DNA of 64,000 bases from Azorinus chamasolen (GCA_963576725.1 OY755243.1:76840106-76904105), one strand, 5' to 3'. Positions 42,867 to 54,119 are shown, numbered from the stretch's first letter. Program-made: numbers and translations. The notes: generated by a model from the letters alone, not told the origin.

Positions 42867-43079
42867 AAAGTAATCGCAGTTTATTCGATTACCATCTCAA
42901 CTTTTCAGAAGGTAATTGTAATCGAAAAAATCTTGGTGCAGTCGTTATGCAAGTGGTTAAATTTGGAGGTAATCTGCCTTATGCTTGGTACCGACGCAGA
43001 CTATGGAAATTGATGTAAGGCATGCAAATAGATAGTTTGTCATATCAACAGACATCCTCAGTAATGTGCCTTGCGTGTC

Positions 43080-43302
43080 TTAACCCTTTCCCCGTTCAAT
43101 ACTCAAGTAAGAAATAATAACATAATGAATATTTCTTAGCTGATTGTTTATAATGTAAACAATGTTTGCTTTGACACAAACTGTAGAATCAAATCTTTAT
43201 CATGTCAAAAGCAAACAGAGCAGACACTGATCAGACTGTCTGATCTGGGTAGACTCTGTTTGCAAATGCGTGCAAATACGTATATATGAATGAAAAGGTT
43301 AA
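43080..43302. mobile_element. T1 TTAA MITE, short hairpin
   Basis: TTAA at 43080 and 43299. The hairpin at 43211-43263 lacks the CTCCTATAGGAG apex (ACTGATCAGACTGTCTGATC), giving a shorter but still symmetrical stem. Confidence 0.8.
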
Positions 43303-43337
43303 ACCTTATCCCATTATTCAAGATATGGCTCGCATTT

Positions 43338-43404
43338 GCAAGCAGTTTGGATCCAGATGGCACGTAGAACAACTCCTCGTCTCATCAGGATCCAAGCTGT
43401 TTGA
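43338..43404. repeat. X hairpin
   Basis: GCAAGCAGTTTGGATCCAGA and ATCAGGATCCAAGCTGTTTG, followed by ACACTCGGGCAATAGTTTCT, then CAAAAGC and ATCGAATCGGAAGTAGTCAA, the usual X follower. Confidence 0.6.
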
Positions 43405-43766
43405 CACTCGGGCAATAGTTTCTCAAAAGCGTTATCGAATCGGAAGTAGTCAACATTGCACCAGAACCAAATTTGTGTTTTCATAGCTAGTTCAGGGTTA
43501 AAACCCCAGACTCAAATGTGAAAAGAACATATTCGCATTCAACGAACATGTAGTGTTATTCAAAATAGGTTGTTCCAGTTTACTCAATTTGTAAGTAAAA
43601 AGGCTCTTGGCACCGAATATATTTCTTTAAATCCATGGCCTGCTTGAAAGTATGATATCAGCTAGCCACAGATACAAATTCGTATCTGCTACAGTTTTTA
43701 CGAACTTTCAAATTTTACATACTTTCAATTCATGAAAAACGTGTTGTATTAACAAAGTGTTAACCG

Positions 43767-43818
43767 GTTTGGTCCTGTTAAGACCTCGACGTACTACCCG
43801 GGCTCAACACGATTTGCT
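43767..43818. repeat. X-like hairpin, decayed
   Basis: TAACCGGTTTGGTCCTGTTA, then AGACCTCGACGTACTACCCG; weak pairing. Confidence 0.35.
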
Positions 43819-43897
43819 TAAGCTAAAATCATGTTGCACATAGCAGGCAAAAAGTTAATAATTATATTTCCTTCGTTCAACCGTATTAACACAGATA

Positions 43898-44345
43898 CTG
43901 TAGAACCTATCTTAAGGGGTCACAAAAAGAGGTCTACTTATGGGTCTGTAAGGTAGGTGGGAGCTTAATGCAGGTGAAACGTAATGCAGAAATCTCCTGT
44001 ATGAGCTTCGTGTATTACCTCAGCTTTGCATTTGGCAACCACATGCGTATTAACCCTTCGCTTGCTATTCACGTCAATATATCTACCTGTAAATAGTGAA
44101 GACCCAGATGAGACAGCTCCTGCAGGAGCTGTCTCATCAGGGTCTGCACTATTTACAAGTTGATTGTGCAACCAGTGCACTCCACAGCAGTGATTGCACA
44201 GCGAAATACTTGTACACAGTGAAGATATATATGTAATTATACAACAGGACAAAACAAGGAGAAATGTATTTTAAAATTCAGCAAGAGAAGGGTTAAGACC
44301 CCTTATGTTCAATAAATGATTGGCCGCATAGGACAGGTTCTACTG
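43898..44345. mobile_element. P-family MITE interrupted by a T3 MITE
   Basis: TA CTGTAGAACCTATCTTAAG at left and GGACAGGTTCTACTG TA at right. P hairpin arms (GGAGCTTAATGCAGG, GCATTTGGCAACCAC) lie left of the insert; the right-hand P sequence resumes at GACCCCTTATG after the second TTAA. Confidence 0.8.
44050..44296. mobile_element. T3 TTAA MITE nested in P
   Basis: TTAA at 44050 and 44293. Ends CCCTTCGCTTGC and GCAAGAGAAGGG. The hairpin GTAAATAGTGAAGACCCAGA, then TGAGACAGCTCC, centred on TGCA, is near perfect. Confidence 0.9.
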
Positions 44346-44674
44346 TAGCATAAGCAGACATACCGTGCAGCTTTTAATAGTTTGGACGATGGACTGGTGA
44401 GAGAATTGATTTATGGCATGGCGTCATTAGCGTGCGCATGCCTAATGTCCCTTAATAGGGACATATCCAGAGTAGACCCATATGAGATGACTCCTATGTG
44501 TATGCATTTATATATTCCGTTTACGATCTGTTTACATGTTAGCTCATTTAGTCGCCTCTAATGACACTAACACATGGTTAATTGACTATGGTAATACAGT
44601 TTCCTGTTTCCAGTAGACCTCCCATCTCCAGGAATATGTCGACTTTCCTATTGTTACTTAGCCAAATAGAGACA

Positions 44675-44834
44675 CAGTATGACCTGTCTTAACATAGGAG
44701 TCTATGCAGGTGGTTTCTTAATGCAGCTCCTGTAGGAACTTACTGCATTACTTTTGACCTGCATTAAGCTACCACCTGCTTTACATACCCATAATTAGAC
44801 CTGTTTTTATGACCGCTTAAGACAGGTTCTTCTG
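44675..44834. mobile_element. P-family MITE
   Basis: CAGTATGACCTGTCTTAACA at left and CTTAAGACAGGTTCTTCTG TA at right. The left arm is shortened (TTAATGCAGCTCCTGTAGG). Another P-type right end (CTTAAGAGAGGTTTTACTG TA) lies at 44884-44902. Confidence 0.7.
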
Positions 44835-44961
44835 TATACAGGCATGCCTTTATGATCCAAAAACGCCAGTTTGTCGGTGGTCGCTTAAGAGAGGTTTTAC
44901 TGTATTTGCTAAAATATGACCTGTACCATTAAGTCCAAAGAGAAATGACATTACGGTTGAT

Positions 44962-45190
44962 TTAACCCATTACCTCATAAGGCTATTTTTAGATCCTACG
45001 TCTTTGAATAAATCTACCGAAAAGGAGCATTTACTAGAGACAAAAAAACTTTAGAATTGTGTAGTATTGAAACCATTGTGGTAAATAGAGCATTTGCTCC
45101 TATGGAGCAAATGCTCTATTTATCACAATGGTTTCAGAAAGTGACTTTTACAGAGGCGTCAAAATGCGTCAATATAAGGAAATGGTTTAA
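44962..45190. mobile_element. T2 TTAA MITE
   Basis: TTAA at 44962 and 45187; hairpin with apex GCTCCTATGGAGC, both arms well kept. Confidence 0.8.
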
Positions 45191-45344
45191 ATGTTTACGT
45201 GTTGACTAGGAGGTACAAGTATTTCCTTTGATTTTGAATCGTTATCATTAAGCATGAAATATCCCAGTCCCTTATATCACTGGCATTGTCCTTGCTACAG
45301 GTATAACCTATTTGCAAACTACGAGCGAACATTTTGGTGATGGT

Positions 45345-45405
45345 TGCGTCTTTTGTGTGGCTTTTCCTGCTTGACTGTACTACTTTTCATGAAACATCAT
45401 GTTAA
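45345..45405 (-). repeat. R3 fragment
   Basis: TTTGTGTGGCTTTTCCTGCT, then TGACTGTACTACTTTTC is the complement of the R3 start at 23.36 kb. Confidence 0.45.
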
Positions 45406-45451
45406 AATGGCAAAATGTATCGAAATTGGAGATTAACGTATATGTATTTTA

Positions 45452-45930
45452 ATATATGCAGATGGCATTGTACTCTTAGCAAAAGATGAATCGGACCTGC
45501 AGTAACTGCTTGATTCCCTAGCTGCGGAATGGTGTATGGTCAGAATAGAATAACTGTTAATGGAGATTATGTTGTTCCCTTTCGTCCACCTTCGTGTAGG
45601 AGGACAGAATATACTTTCAATTGTGGAGATGTTCCTTTAAAATTGCATATGGACTTTTGTACCTGGGTCTCTATCTTACAGAATATCTTGATTTAAAACT
45701 ACTGCTAAGTATATTGCTCAGCTTGCCAGTAGAGTACTTGGTCGTAACTGCTAAATCTAAGTGTATAGGTGATATGTCATTATGCTATATGATATTTTCA
45801 CTAGATTGTACGAGTCAACTGTCTGGTCTATAATCGCATACGGTCCTGCAGTGTGGGGAAGCAAATGCTTTTGTATCCTTGTATTAATGCGGTCCAGTAT
45901 ATAACTGTTTACTGCTTTTCTTTATGGGAT
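45452..45930 (+). pseudogene. Non-LTR retrotransposon reverse transcriptase fragment, broken
   Basis: From 45452 the frame reads a YADG box (normally YADD, part of the RT catalytic site) followed by hydrophobic residues and a KDESDLQ stretch, then a stop at 45503-45505. Another frame at 45621-45833 has YLGLYLTEYLD and CIGDMSL. From 45806 the first frame resumes with a LYESTVW...AYGPAVWG stretch. This order matches the C-terminal half of LINE RT domains. The second catalytic Asp is lost, at least two frameshifts and several stops are present, and both ends are truncated. It is dead; the exact LINE clade is unclear. Confidence 0.75.
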
Positions 45931-46059
45931 GGAAAATAAATCATTTGCAAACAAACAGATGTGTGTTTGTGTATGATATGATACGTGCTGTAGCATTTAA
46001 GAATTACCTATTCGCTGATTTTAGGAATAACCTATTCACTAACTGTCCCTCTGTCCGTC

Positions 46060-46306
46060 TTAAATATTTCCGGAGTGAAACTTTACGAAAGAACATATGA
46101 CATCATGACTAATAATCTGAATTTTTATAATGAAAAATGAAATAGAAGGTAGTAGTTGCCATTCATAGAAAGTGTAACATGGTTACTATATCAAAAGCTC
46201 ATGAGCAAACGGCACAGACTCTACTCAGACAGCTCCTATAGGAGCTGCCTGGTATTGGTCTACTCAGCAAATGCCTGAAACGGCGTCTATATTGGGGAAA
46301 AGGTTA
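46060..46306. mobile_element. T1 TTAA MITE, diverged
   Basis: TTAAATATTTCCGGAG start, GGGGAAAAGGTTAA end, GACATCATGACTAATAATC on the long side. Hairpin with apex AGCTCCTATAGGAGCT at 46205-46270. Confidence 0.65.
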
Positions 46307-46309
46307 AAA

Positions 46310-47495
46310 CTACTCTATATCTCATGAGACGACAATGATAATGATGATAATGGTAAGAATTGTAATTATTTGATAATTAAGTATTCATTTAAGATAAATA
46401 CATTTGAACCTGTGAAAATTAAATTCACTTTTCACAAAATGGTAGATAAATATGGGGGAAATAGATACAATGTGTTGTTTTTATTTTATTGTTCCCGATG
46501 CCAGTCTCGGATGCACCTGGTACAGGAGTAAACTTGTTAATATGTAACGGGCTGAACTAGTCTAGTGTAAACATTATTGCACACAAGGAAAAGCTACATA
46601 TAATGAATATGAAATAATTGTTAACACTGACAATAATAGATATAATATAGCGAATACTTAAACGCATTGAATGCTCTAACTTGAGTATGTTTTTAGATCC
46701 TGTAGAGAAATATTACTGTGTCAAGTTCAGAATCCTTTCCGCCGCCAATGTCACCTTACAACGACTATGGCGAATCGGTGATTTTCTGTGCAAACTCTCA
46801 GTGTCTCATAAGGACGGCACACCAAATGCGTTTTAGAGTAGAATTTGAAAGAAAGTCTACTTTAAAGCATAACGCAGACGGCATAGTTTGGCACCAATAT
46901 AATTCAAATATTCACTTGGTTTAAATAATCATATATACATATATTTAACACAAAACAAACATAAGTTGAATATATGAATATGTTTTACAAATGTGCAACA
47001 TATTTCAGTTGAGACATTAAAGTTCACTTGAAATTCAAATTCATATGTTTATTACATAATGGATATGCTATGAAAGAACATAGATCGTATTCCAGGTGGG
47101 CCCATTTAGGATGGAAACAGTTTGAAGACATTTGAAATTTAGCGTAATTTCAATATGCAACCACTATCAGAATATCACAAATAAAATTCTGTTTAGATTG
47201 ATAAATAGTTTGTTAGAAACTTTTACCATAATTTAACGACGATCACCACTCTCTCGAAACAATTATCACAATTATATACATGTTATATACATGTACATCT
47301 TAACATTGCTATGTTTTGGAATTGCTATCTACTATTCATGCTATTATATTTTTAGTACATAATCCGTAACAGCAGTTAGCTACCAGATATATAGTGCAAA
47401 TACTAAAATAGTGAAAGCATTTACAAGTAAATTACGTTTAACGTGAAATATGCAATATACCTTGGTGTAAAATGAAGTTAATAAATGACTAGCAC
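46310..47495. other. No recognisable feature
   Basis: About 1.2 kb of AT-rich DNA. I saw no hairpin family, tandem array or coding-like frame beyond a 68-residue open frame with no recognisable motif. Confidence 0.4.
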
Positions 47496-47498
47496 CAT

Positions 47499-47746
47499 TG
47501 AACAATGTCCTTCATAAAAACGCATTTTTTCACGCATTTGCAAACAGAGTGACCCAGATCAGACGGCTCCTAGAGGAGCCGTCTGATCAGAGTCTGCGCT
47601 GTTTGCTAATAGAATTTGATAGATTATTATGTTTCTAAAATGGCTACAATGTTCAACCTTCCATATGTCATTATAACTATTTTGTCCATGAATATTCAGT
47701 AGGTATTGAACTTTGGAATAAATACAGAAAATAGGGAAGGGTTAAA
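47499..47746. mobile_element. T1 MITE, inverted orientation
   Basis: Right end GGGAAGGGTTAA at 47746; hairpin at 47540-47606 (CAAACAGAGTGACCCAGATC, then AGACGGCTCC). The long side AATGGCTACAATGTTCAACC and ATGAATATTCAGTAGGTATT is the complement of the 6.87-kb copy. The left end is mutated (TTGAACAATG). Confidence 0.75.
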
Positions 47747-47755
47747 CGACCATAA

Positions 47756-48385
47756 GTAAAACAGAGTAGAACCATATAATGGCATTTAATCCTCCATTTC
47801 GCCAGATTTCAGACTGTTTGTCCCAAACTAATAGACGTTTTACTTTTATACCTGCACACATATTTCTGATATAAAAACTCGATCAAGGTGAAAAGTAAAA
47901 CAATGTCAATAATAACGTATGTATTCTGAGTTGTAGACCAAAGTGAGTAAAACAATAGACTAAATCGATCAAAGTGAAAGGTAAAACAATGTAAATAATA
48001 ACGTATGTATTATGAGTTGGCAAACTTTGTAGACCATGGCAAACTTTGTAGACCAAAGCGATTAAAACAATACTAAATCTTGGCTATATACAGAAAATTA
48101 GAAACGCTTCTTTACTGTTCTTTACCATGCGAGGTAACAAACGTACAAAATGGCCGAGAATCTCTGTACATATTGCAGACATATTAGTACTTAATAAACA
48201 TAAAAACAATGGCACGACACTTCGTGATCTTGTTATTCTGACGTAGCATACCATATCGAATGCATGTCCATTACTATATACATGTAATAGTATTCACACA
48301 ATTATTAATTGAGATGTTCACGTCAGTCGTTGTAAAAACACTTTATCGAAAAGCTTACAAACCGTACTGGGATATTTTAAAAGAT
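47756..48385. repeat. Short direct repeats in otherwise featureless DNA
   Basis: GATCAAGGTGAAAAGTAAAA, then CAATGTCAATAATAACGTAT at about 47,880 recurs at about 47,967; GGCAAACTTTGTAGACCA is doubled at 48,018-48,054. A T1 arm scrap (AAACAGAGTAGAACC) lies at 47,767. Confidence 0.5.
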
Positions 48386-48386
48386 A

Positions 48387-48494
48387 GTTTAAAAGTATAC
48401 TTTCTTATATATCATCAGCATAACCCATTTACTCACCCTTCCACGAGTAAATGGGATAATTATGCTAATGCTTTATACGAAAGTAGACTTTTAA
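48387..48494. repeat. Imperfect long palindrome
   Basis: Left arm AAAAGTATACTTTCTTATAT, then CAGCATAACCCATTTACTC pairs with GAGTAAATGGGATAATTATG, then GAAAGTAGACTTTT. Not one of the named families. Confidence 0.6.
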
Positions 48495-48945
48495 CTCTTT
48501 TATTTTTTACAAATTGCTGATTCTTCTTTCTATGTCAGTAATGCACACATGTATATATTTTGTTTTCCGGGCCCCTCAACATGATGGATGGGTCGATTTC
48601 AAAGTTTAATTATAACGCGTGGATTGTACAAAATATAGGAGTACGTGAGTTACATTTGGGTGATAGATAACCCCAGCTTCCTGAAATGTTATGTTCACGA
48701 TAGCAAAGGGTTGAGCATAAATAATAGAATACATACTTAAAGTTACTAGTATTGTTTTCTCGACTCGTCTCCGAAATATGTTATGCAGATTGGTACTGTT
48801 TAAGTATGTAAACTGATATTTTGCTACATTTCCAGACAACATACGCAACATGCTTACATATTAAATTTGGCTCGTATTTGCAAATATCGCCTTGGCTCAT
48901 AAGAGAACAGAACATAAATCTATATATAATGTTACTGAATATGTG

Positions 48946-49174
48946 TTAACCCATTCCCTTATATTGACGCCTGTTGACGCCTCTGTAAAAGTCACGTTCT
49001 GAAACCATCGTGATGAATAGAGCATTTGCTCCTATGGAGCAAATGCTCTATTTATTACAATGGTTTCCATACTACACAATTCTAAATTTTCCCTTTTCTC
49101 CAGTTAATGTTCCTTTTTGGTAGATTTATTCAAAGAGGTAGGATCTAAAAATAGCCTATAAGAGAATGGGTTAA
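48946..49174. mobile_element. T2 TTAA MITE, inverted orientation
   Basis: TTAA at 48946 and 49171; hairpin with apex GCTCCTATGGAGC. Close to 40.9 kb in layout. Confidence 0.85.
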
Positions 49175-49897
49175 TACACGACTAGTTACATATATTCTTA
49201 AGAACAGAGGATAAGTATGCTTCGAAGATATATGAGTATGATATTTAGCGCTTAGTCTGAGAAAGATGTATTGGTTTGTAAGACATTTGAGACAAGTATT
49301 CTCAAGTTAAATATTGCATATCATGACACTATATTAATCGAATGCATTTCTCGTTTCAGACAGGAAATGAGCACTCCAAGCTACATAATATGTTCAGCCA
49401 ATTTCGATTCTTTACATATCACTGACTCTATTTTTCATTTCGTGTATGAGTGTTTGTTTAACATCTGCATTTTGCTATCTTTGATTAATGTTCGACCCAC
49501 GAGGTGTGATACACATAAAGGCGAATGGATCTTTTAGTCTGTGTGTTCTCTACCATGCTCACTGTGAAGCACTGTCTGGTTCACGGTGAAATTTAAATAG
49601 ATTCAAGACACATTTTCTTGATACCATATCAACTTAGTCTAGCGCTTTCCTTATGTGCTCAGTGCTAAGAGCGGAACACAATACATACTACCGCTTTGGT
49701 ATCCACTCTATCGTTAGACGAACTGTATATGCAAGGTATTATCTTATTGCAGTACCTTTTCTTATATACTTTGCTCGAAGACACCTACTGTAACCAGCCT
49801 GTATGTAAAACGCTGTATGTAAAACTCTTTTTCCAGAGGAGTGAATATTGGGTACAGGGTTATAGAATCCGGGTAGCTAGGGTAGGCGTCAATATTA
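49175..49897. other. No recognisable feature
   Basis: Two open frames of 79-88 residues lie here, but neither shows a motif I know. The sequence has no clear repeat. Confidence 0.35.
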
Positions 49898-50080
49898 ATG
49901 CGATGAGGTATGTACATCTAATTCTCACAGGTTAGCTTGTATATCAACCATATGTGCCGAAATCCATTTTCGCCACAGACTCTGATAATGCCTTTCAGCA
50001 AAACAATTTTAAAGTGATCCCCAAAGGTATGTTGCTGTAAAAGCAATTTCATATTCGGTATGCAATTTCACTAGAAGCAT
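49898..50080. repeat. Segmental duplication copy A, start
   Basis: GCGATGAGGTATGTACATCT, then TATATCAACCA and GAAATCCATTTTCGCCAC match 61,172-61,278; after an uninterrupted TTAA at 50,009-50,012, AGTGATCCCCAAAGGT and TTGCTGTAAAAGCAATTTCA match 61,528-61,585. Confidence 0.75.
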
Positions 50081-50364
50081 AGTGTTTTCAAAATGGACAT
50101 TAAGAAACCTCCTTATTGTTAAAATAAGAACATTGTTAGAGTTGTTAAATAAATTGCAATGTGTCGTATGAAACAAGGTTACCACGACTTTGTTATGCAA
50201 GAGGAATAGTCTGTTACATAATGTAATTCAAGTGTGCTGCAAAACCCGGTCAGCTTCATCATTTCTAACCAGGAAAGTCATCCTACAAGTATCCCAAACA
50301 ACCCTCAGAATGCGGAAAATACATTTGCAAACAGTACTCCTAGACGAACCCTCTCATCGGGGCC

Positions 50365-50952
50365 CTATTTATCATTCAAAACACTCCCGCAAATTATACC
50401 AGTTCATACTAAATACTCGTTAAACAATCATGGACTGTTCCACTTAACTTTTAGCCTGTTTTTGGCGGATGAGTGATTACCTATGCAAACAATTTGGATC
50501 CAGATGAGATGCCGAGTGGATCGGCGTCTCATCAGGATCCAAACTGTTTGTCGACCTGATAGCATTTTGGCTGAATGATTCTTGCCGAATTTTGAAAATG
50601 TAGTGAAAAGTTATGTAAAAATAATTTGCTCAGTAAGCTAAAGGTTAAAATACATGTATATGTATAAATAGTTTTTTTTAATAGTTACCTGGTTTTGTTG
50701 AATAAATCTTATACGTGTAGTTATACCACAGTGCAATGGGGAACTGAATCAGAGGAAAACTTCTACAACATGATAAATGTAGTTGCCGATTTCATTTGAT
50801 TAATTATCATTGAAGTATTCTGCTCTCTGAAGTGCATTTCCTAGTGTGATCAATTTACTTTTTAAATGTGTTGCATGACTTAAGTGATAGAGACTTGAAA
50901 TAGAGTCCGTAATCGCACGTGTTATGATTGAAAGTGAGATATACTGGATGAG
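50365..50952. repeat. Segmental duplication copy A, middle
   Basis: CATTCAAAACACTCCCGCAA matches 54.29 kb and CATTTCCTAGTGTGATCAAT, then AGAGTCCGTAATCGCAC matches 54.57-54.67 kb. Diverged by eye to roughly 70%. Confidence 0.6.
50485..50550. repeat. X hairpin, well preserved
   Basis: GCAAACAATTTGGATCCAGA and ATCAGGATCCAAACTGTTTG around GCCGAGTGGATCGGCG. Confidence 0.65.
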
Positions 50953-51187
50953 CTCCAAATAAGATGCGTAAATTGAAATTAATATTTTAAAGTATAACTT
51001 TTTCTCCACCTAACCCTATGTTATGACTACTCTTTAACATCGTCTCACAGAGACGATTCTAAAGAGTGGTCACAACATAGGGTTTCTCTGTGAGACGATT
51101 CTAAAGAGTGGTCACAACATATGGTTTGGTGGAGAAAGGATGATTTTAGTATCTGACTACGCACCTCTATCTGTAGCTCTGTAATAG
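50953..51187. mobile_element. F-family element with 11-bp flanking repeat
   Basis: Flanked by exact copies of TACTGGATGAG (50942-50952 and 51188-51198). Ends CTCCAAATAAGATGCG and CGCACCTCTATCTGTAGCTC. The right hairpin arm (GAGACGATTCTAAAGAGTGG, then TCACAACATA) is present twice. Copy B of the duplication has a single TACTGGAGGGA at this place, near 54,692. Confidence 0.8.
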
Positions 51188-51689
51188 TACTGGATGAGTT
51201 TAGCCACTATAAATCTGGAGTATTTGTTTGTTTTGTATATATCGGGGTATTACGCTGCTGTAACAGTTTTTCTATCATGTCGCAACGTCCAGCTATTTAC
51301 ATGTGGAGAAAGACTCTGTTCTGTTCATGCATAGAACAAATTGCAAGAAAACACCCGGGAAGAGTCATCGATCTACCGAAAGCCAGTTTGGACACTTCAG
51401 TTTAGAGTAATTGACATCAACATTCATGTAAAACCAAGTGCAACGCTCTTTAAACACCCAAGATCAGACAGTTCTTGTATGAGGCGTCTGGTCAGGGCCT
51501 GTGTGCTTAGGAAATAAGAAATATTCCGCCATGACTTGCATTGGAGTCACTTTAAAATGAGTTTTATTTGGGTATAGATGCAGAGTAGTCTTGTCCATTT
51601 GGCCCACCCAATACGGTAGAGTAATAGCTATACATTTAAATGTTAATTCATGTCGGTAACGCGGCATTCTTGTTTATTTTCGTTGGTTT

Positions 51690-51931
51690 ACATAATTCAA
51701 CAAAATGTACAAATAATTTCATATAACTCAATACAATATCCATCATCCACTTTGTGAAATGTAAGAGCAGTTTCTAGATGATGGATGCATTATGCAAAAC
51801 GAATTGCGATAGAATATTGATACTTTATCCATCGGTTGAAATAGGAATATTAATTTCGATAAAGATAAATTCTATCGTTGTAAATTACGGAAAATGAAGC
51901 TTTTGCAACACGCAAGAAACAGTTATAGACA
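51690..51931. repeat. Segmental duplication copy A, third block
   Basis: ATCCATCATCCACTTTGTGA, GATGATGGATGCATTATGCA and TTTATCCATCGGTTGAAATA match 63,240-63,452. It also holds an inverted ATCCATCATC / GATGATGGAT pair. Confidence 0.75.
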
Positions 51932-52250
51932 CAGTTGAACTTCGATAACTCGAACTATGATAACTCGAACTTTGGGATAACTCGAAGTAGAAGTTCGGTC
52001 CTTCCAACATTTACAATACAGAATTGCTCTAAAATGTAATACTACACAAATCTAGAAGCACATATGCCAGGTTAATGCAGATCGAAAGTAATCCTGAAAG
52101 CTCCTACAGGAGCTTTCAGCATTACTTTAGACCTGAAATACGCTGTGAATTTGAGAAAATGTCCAGATTAGAAATCGAATGACTCGAATCTCTGTTATCT
52201 TGAAGTAATGTGTATGGTCCTTTGAGGTTCGAGATATCGAAGTTCAACTG
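51932..52250. mobile_element. P-like MITE, CAGTTGAACTTCGATAACTC subtype
   Basis: CAGTTGAACTTCGATAACTC at left and GAGATATCGAAGTTCAACTG at right. The interior hairpin GAAAGTAATCCTGAAAGCTC, then CTACAGGAGC is of P type. The flanks are not a clean TA. Confidence 0.75.
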
Positions 52251-52254
52251 TTTT

Positions 52255-52780
52255 TGTTTTGTTTGCATGAAATGATTGAAATGTCATTTGCTATGATGTT
52301 TATTTTCATCTAACACTATTCTCTCCATTTGATTACTTAAGGAACTGAGTACGGATATTCCGAAATGTTTGGCAATCTTGTCAGTTTGATTGTCTTATTA
52401 TTCATCGCTTTGTCTGAGATTTCTTCTGTAGAGGCAAACTAACTCAAGGTTATTGAAATATGGTATAAACAGTCATAATGTTGCAAATGTTCATGATTTC
52501 TTCACCGTTTGAAAGCGGGACACAAATTTACTGGCATTTGCAAACAGTGTTGACCCCGCTAAGTGAGCTGTTTACCATTTAAAATAGTCCAGTAAAGTCA
52601 GTCATGGCATACTGTATGCAATATTTTATTAAACATTGACAGACTATTTCACTTTGAAAATGCAGCGTTCAGATGGTTAACGAATTAGATACAGAACTTT
52701 TCGCTCGATGCATTTTAGTATTTTGGATTCTAAGTGAAACTACAGGGACACGTAATAGTTTGTGGGAAAATCCTGATTTT
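52255..52780. repeat. Segmental duplication copy A, fourth block
   Basis: TTTGTTTGCATGAAATGATT, CTAACACTATTCTCTCC, GAGATTTCTTCTG and CGATGCATTTTAGTATTTTG match 56,425-57,165. A collapsed T6-like hairpin (GCAAACAGTGTTGACC) lies at 52,541. Confidence 0.7.
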
Positions 52781-52999
52781 TACGACTTAGCCTATTATCT
52801 AGTAGCTAAGTAAATCTCCATTTAGTTTTAGGTTTTTATTTGTGAATAATGTCTAAACGACAAATGCTGTATTCGAACGGATTCATTGCACCGTCGCTTG
52901 GGTACAGACCCCTTTCTCTGATATAAAGTCAATGTCTGAACTATTGTAAACTTGAAAACACCAGATGCCTGTCGTGCGAAAGATCGTGTGGAAGAAAGT

Positions 53000-53150
53000 A
53001 TAGTAAATGGAAATGTAGTAAAGTCAAGCAGGCAAAGCCACATACAAAACGCAACCACCACCAAAACACCGATAGACAGCATGACACACATACACACACA
53101 TGAACAAAATCACAAGCACAAAGACGCAAGGCAAACAAAAGTCATGTTGC
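53000..53150 (+). repeat. R3 dispersed repeat
   Basis: GTAGTAAAGTCAAGCAGGCA, AAAACGCAACCACCACCAAA and GACAGCATGACACACATACA match 23.36-23.52 kb, here with almost no CA expansion. Confidence 0.6.
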
Positions 53151-53179
53151 AGTCGTCGTTGTGCAAAGTTAGTATAATT

Positions 53180-53316
53180 TGTAGTGCAATGTAAGACTTA
53201 ATTGTAGTGCAAACTTAGTCTTAACTGTAATTGGTAATGCAAGTTTAGTCTTAATTGTAGTGCAAACTTTGTATTTATTGTAGTGCAATCTTTTTCTTGA
53301 TTGTAGTGCAAATGTT
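53180..53316. repeat. 25-30-bp minisatellite
   Basis: TTGTAGTGCAAACTTAGTCT, then TAA, about five imperfect units. Confidence 0.75.
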
Positions 53317-53402
53317 TTCGCACATAACTTTCCTTATCTCCGGCTTAGAACAACGGGTTAAGATTTCCTTATCAGTAACACGTGTAAGAACACTTTAGAA
53401 CA

Positions 53403-53433
53403 TATATGACGTCGTACGTCATATATGACGTCA
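53403..53433. other. Paired TGACGTC palindromes
   Basis: TATATGACGTCGTACGTCAT, then ATATGACGTCA. TGACGTCA is the canonical CRE/ATF site, but no gene is nearby to regulate. Confidence 0.4.
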
Positions 53434-53525
53434 AAACCATGGAATCCGATGTTTACATGCCATTAAAACTGCAAAAATACACTACTTTGGTTCTACTTTG
53501 GTTATGTGAGAAAAATAATCTGATG

Positions 53526-53630
53526 CTCGTTGTCTTTTAAGATCACATGTTCCTAAACTCACCAAGAAAATGTTTTTAATAACATTTTCTAAGGCTCGTT
53601 TAGGAACATGTATTCTTAAAAGACAACTCG
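53526..53630. repeat. Long imperfect palindrome
   Basis: CTCGTTGTCTTTTAAGATCA, then CATGTTCCTAAACTC pairs with GTTTAGGAACATGTATTCTT, then AAAAGACAACTCG; about 48-nt arms, short loop. Confidence 0.75.
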
Positions 53631-54119
53631 CGACAGATCCTCTTTGTCTTAATTGTAATTTGTAATGCGAATTCTGTCTGTAGTGTAAAATTATAATTTA
53701 CTTCCGTACACTAGAATGAACGATAAGTCCGGCTACGTGAGTAGTAGCGATTGTGGAAATTTAAGACATGCGACAATTTAGATTGTACGAATTTTCGTAT
53801 GGACGGCTTCAGTTCTGCAGGCAGCGATTACTTGTATGCAATGTATGAACAGAGATTGCAAAATTAAGACAACACCATATCTAAGATCATTGCATAGAAT
53901 GATTAAAATCTATATCGGTTTACTTTATCATGCCATCAAAATCTCATTAGGTTATCACGCAATAGTCAAAGAAAGGAAGTGAACTGTAATGTCTTCATCA
54001 TTATAGATATTCATGTTTTATGTTTTTTGAATTCTATTTAACTATTTATAGGTCCATGGTAAACATCTAAGACAGGACTAACTTTCATGCTAATGGACTT
54101 AACCGAAATCAATAACAAC

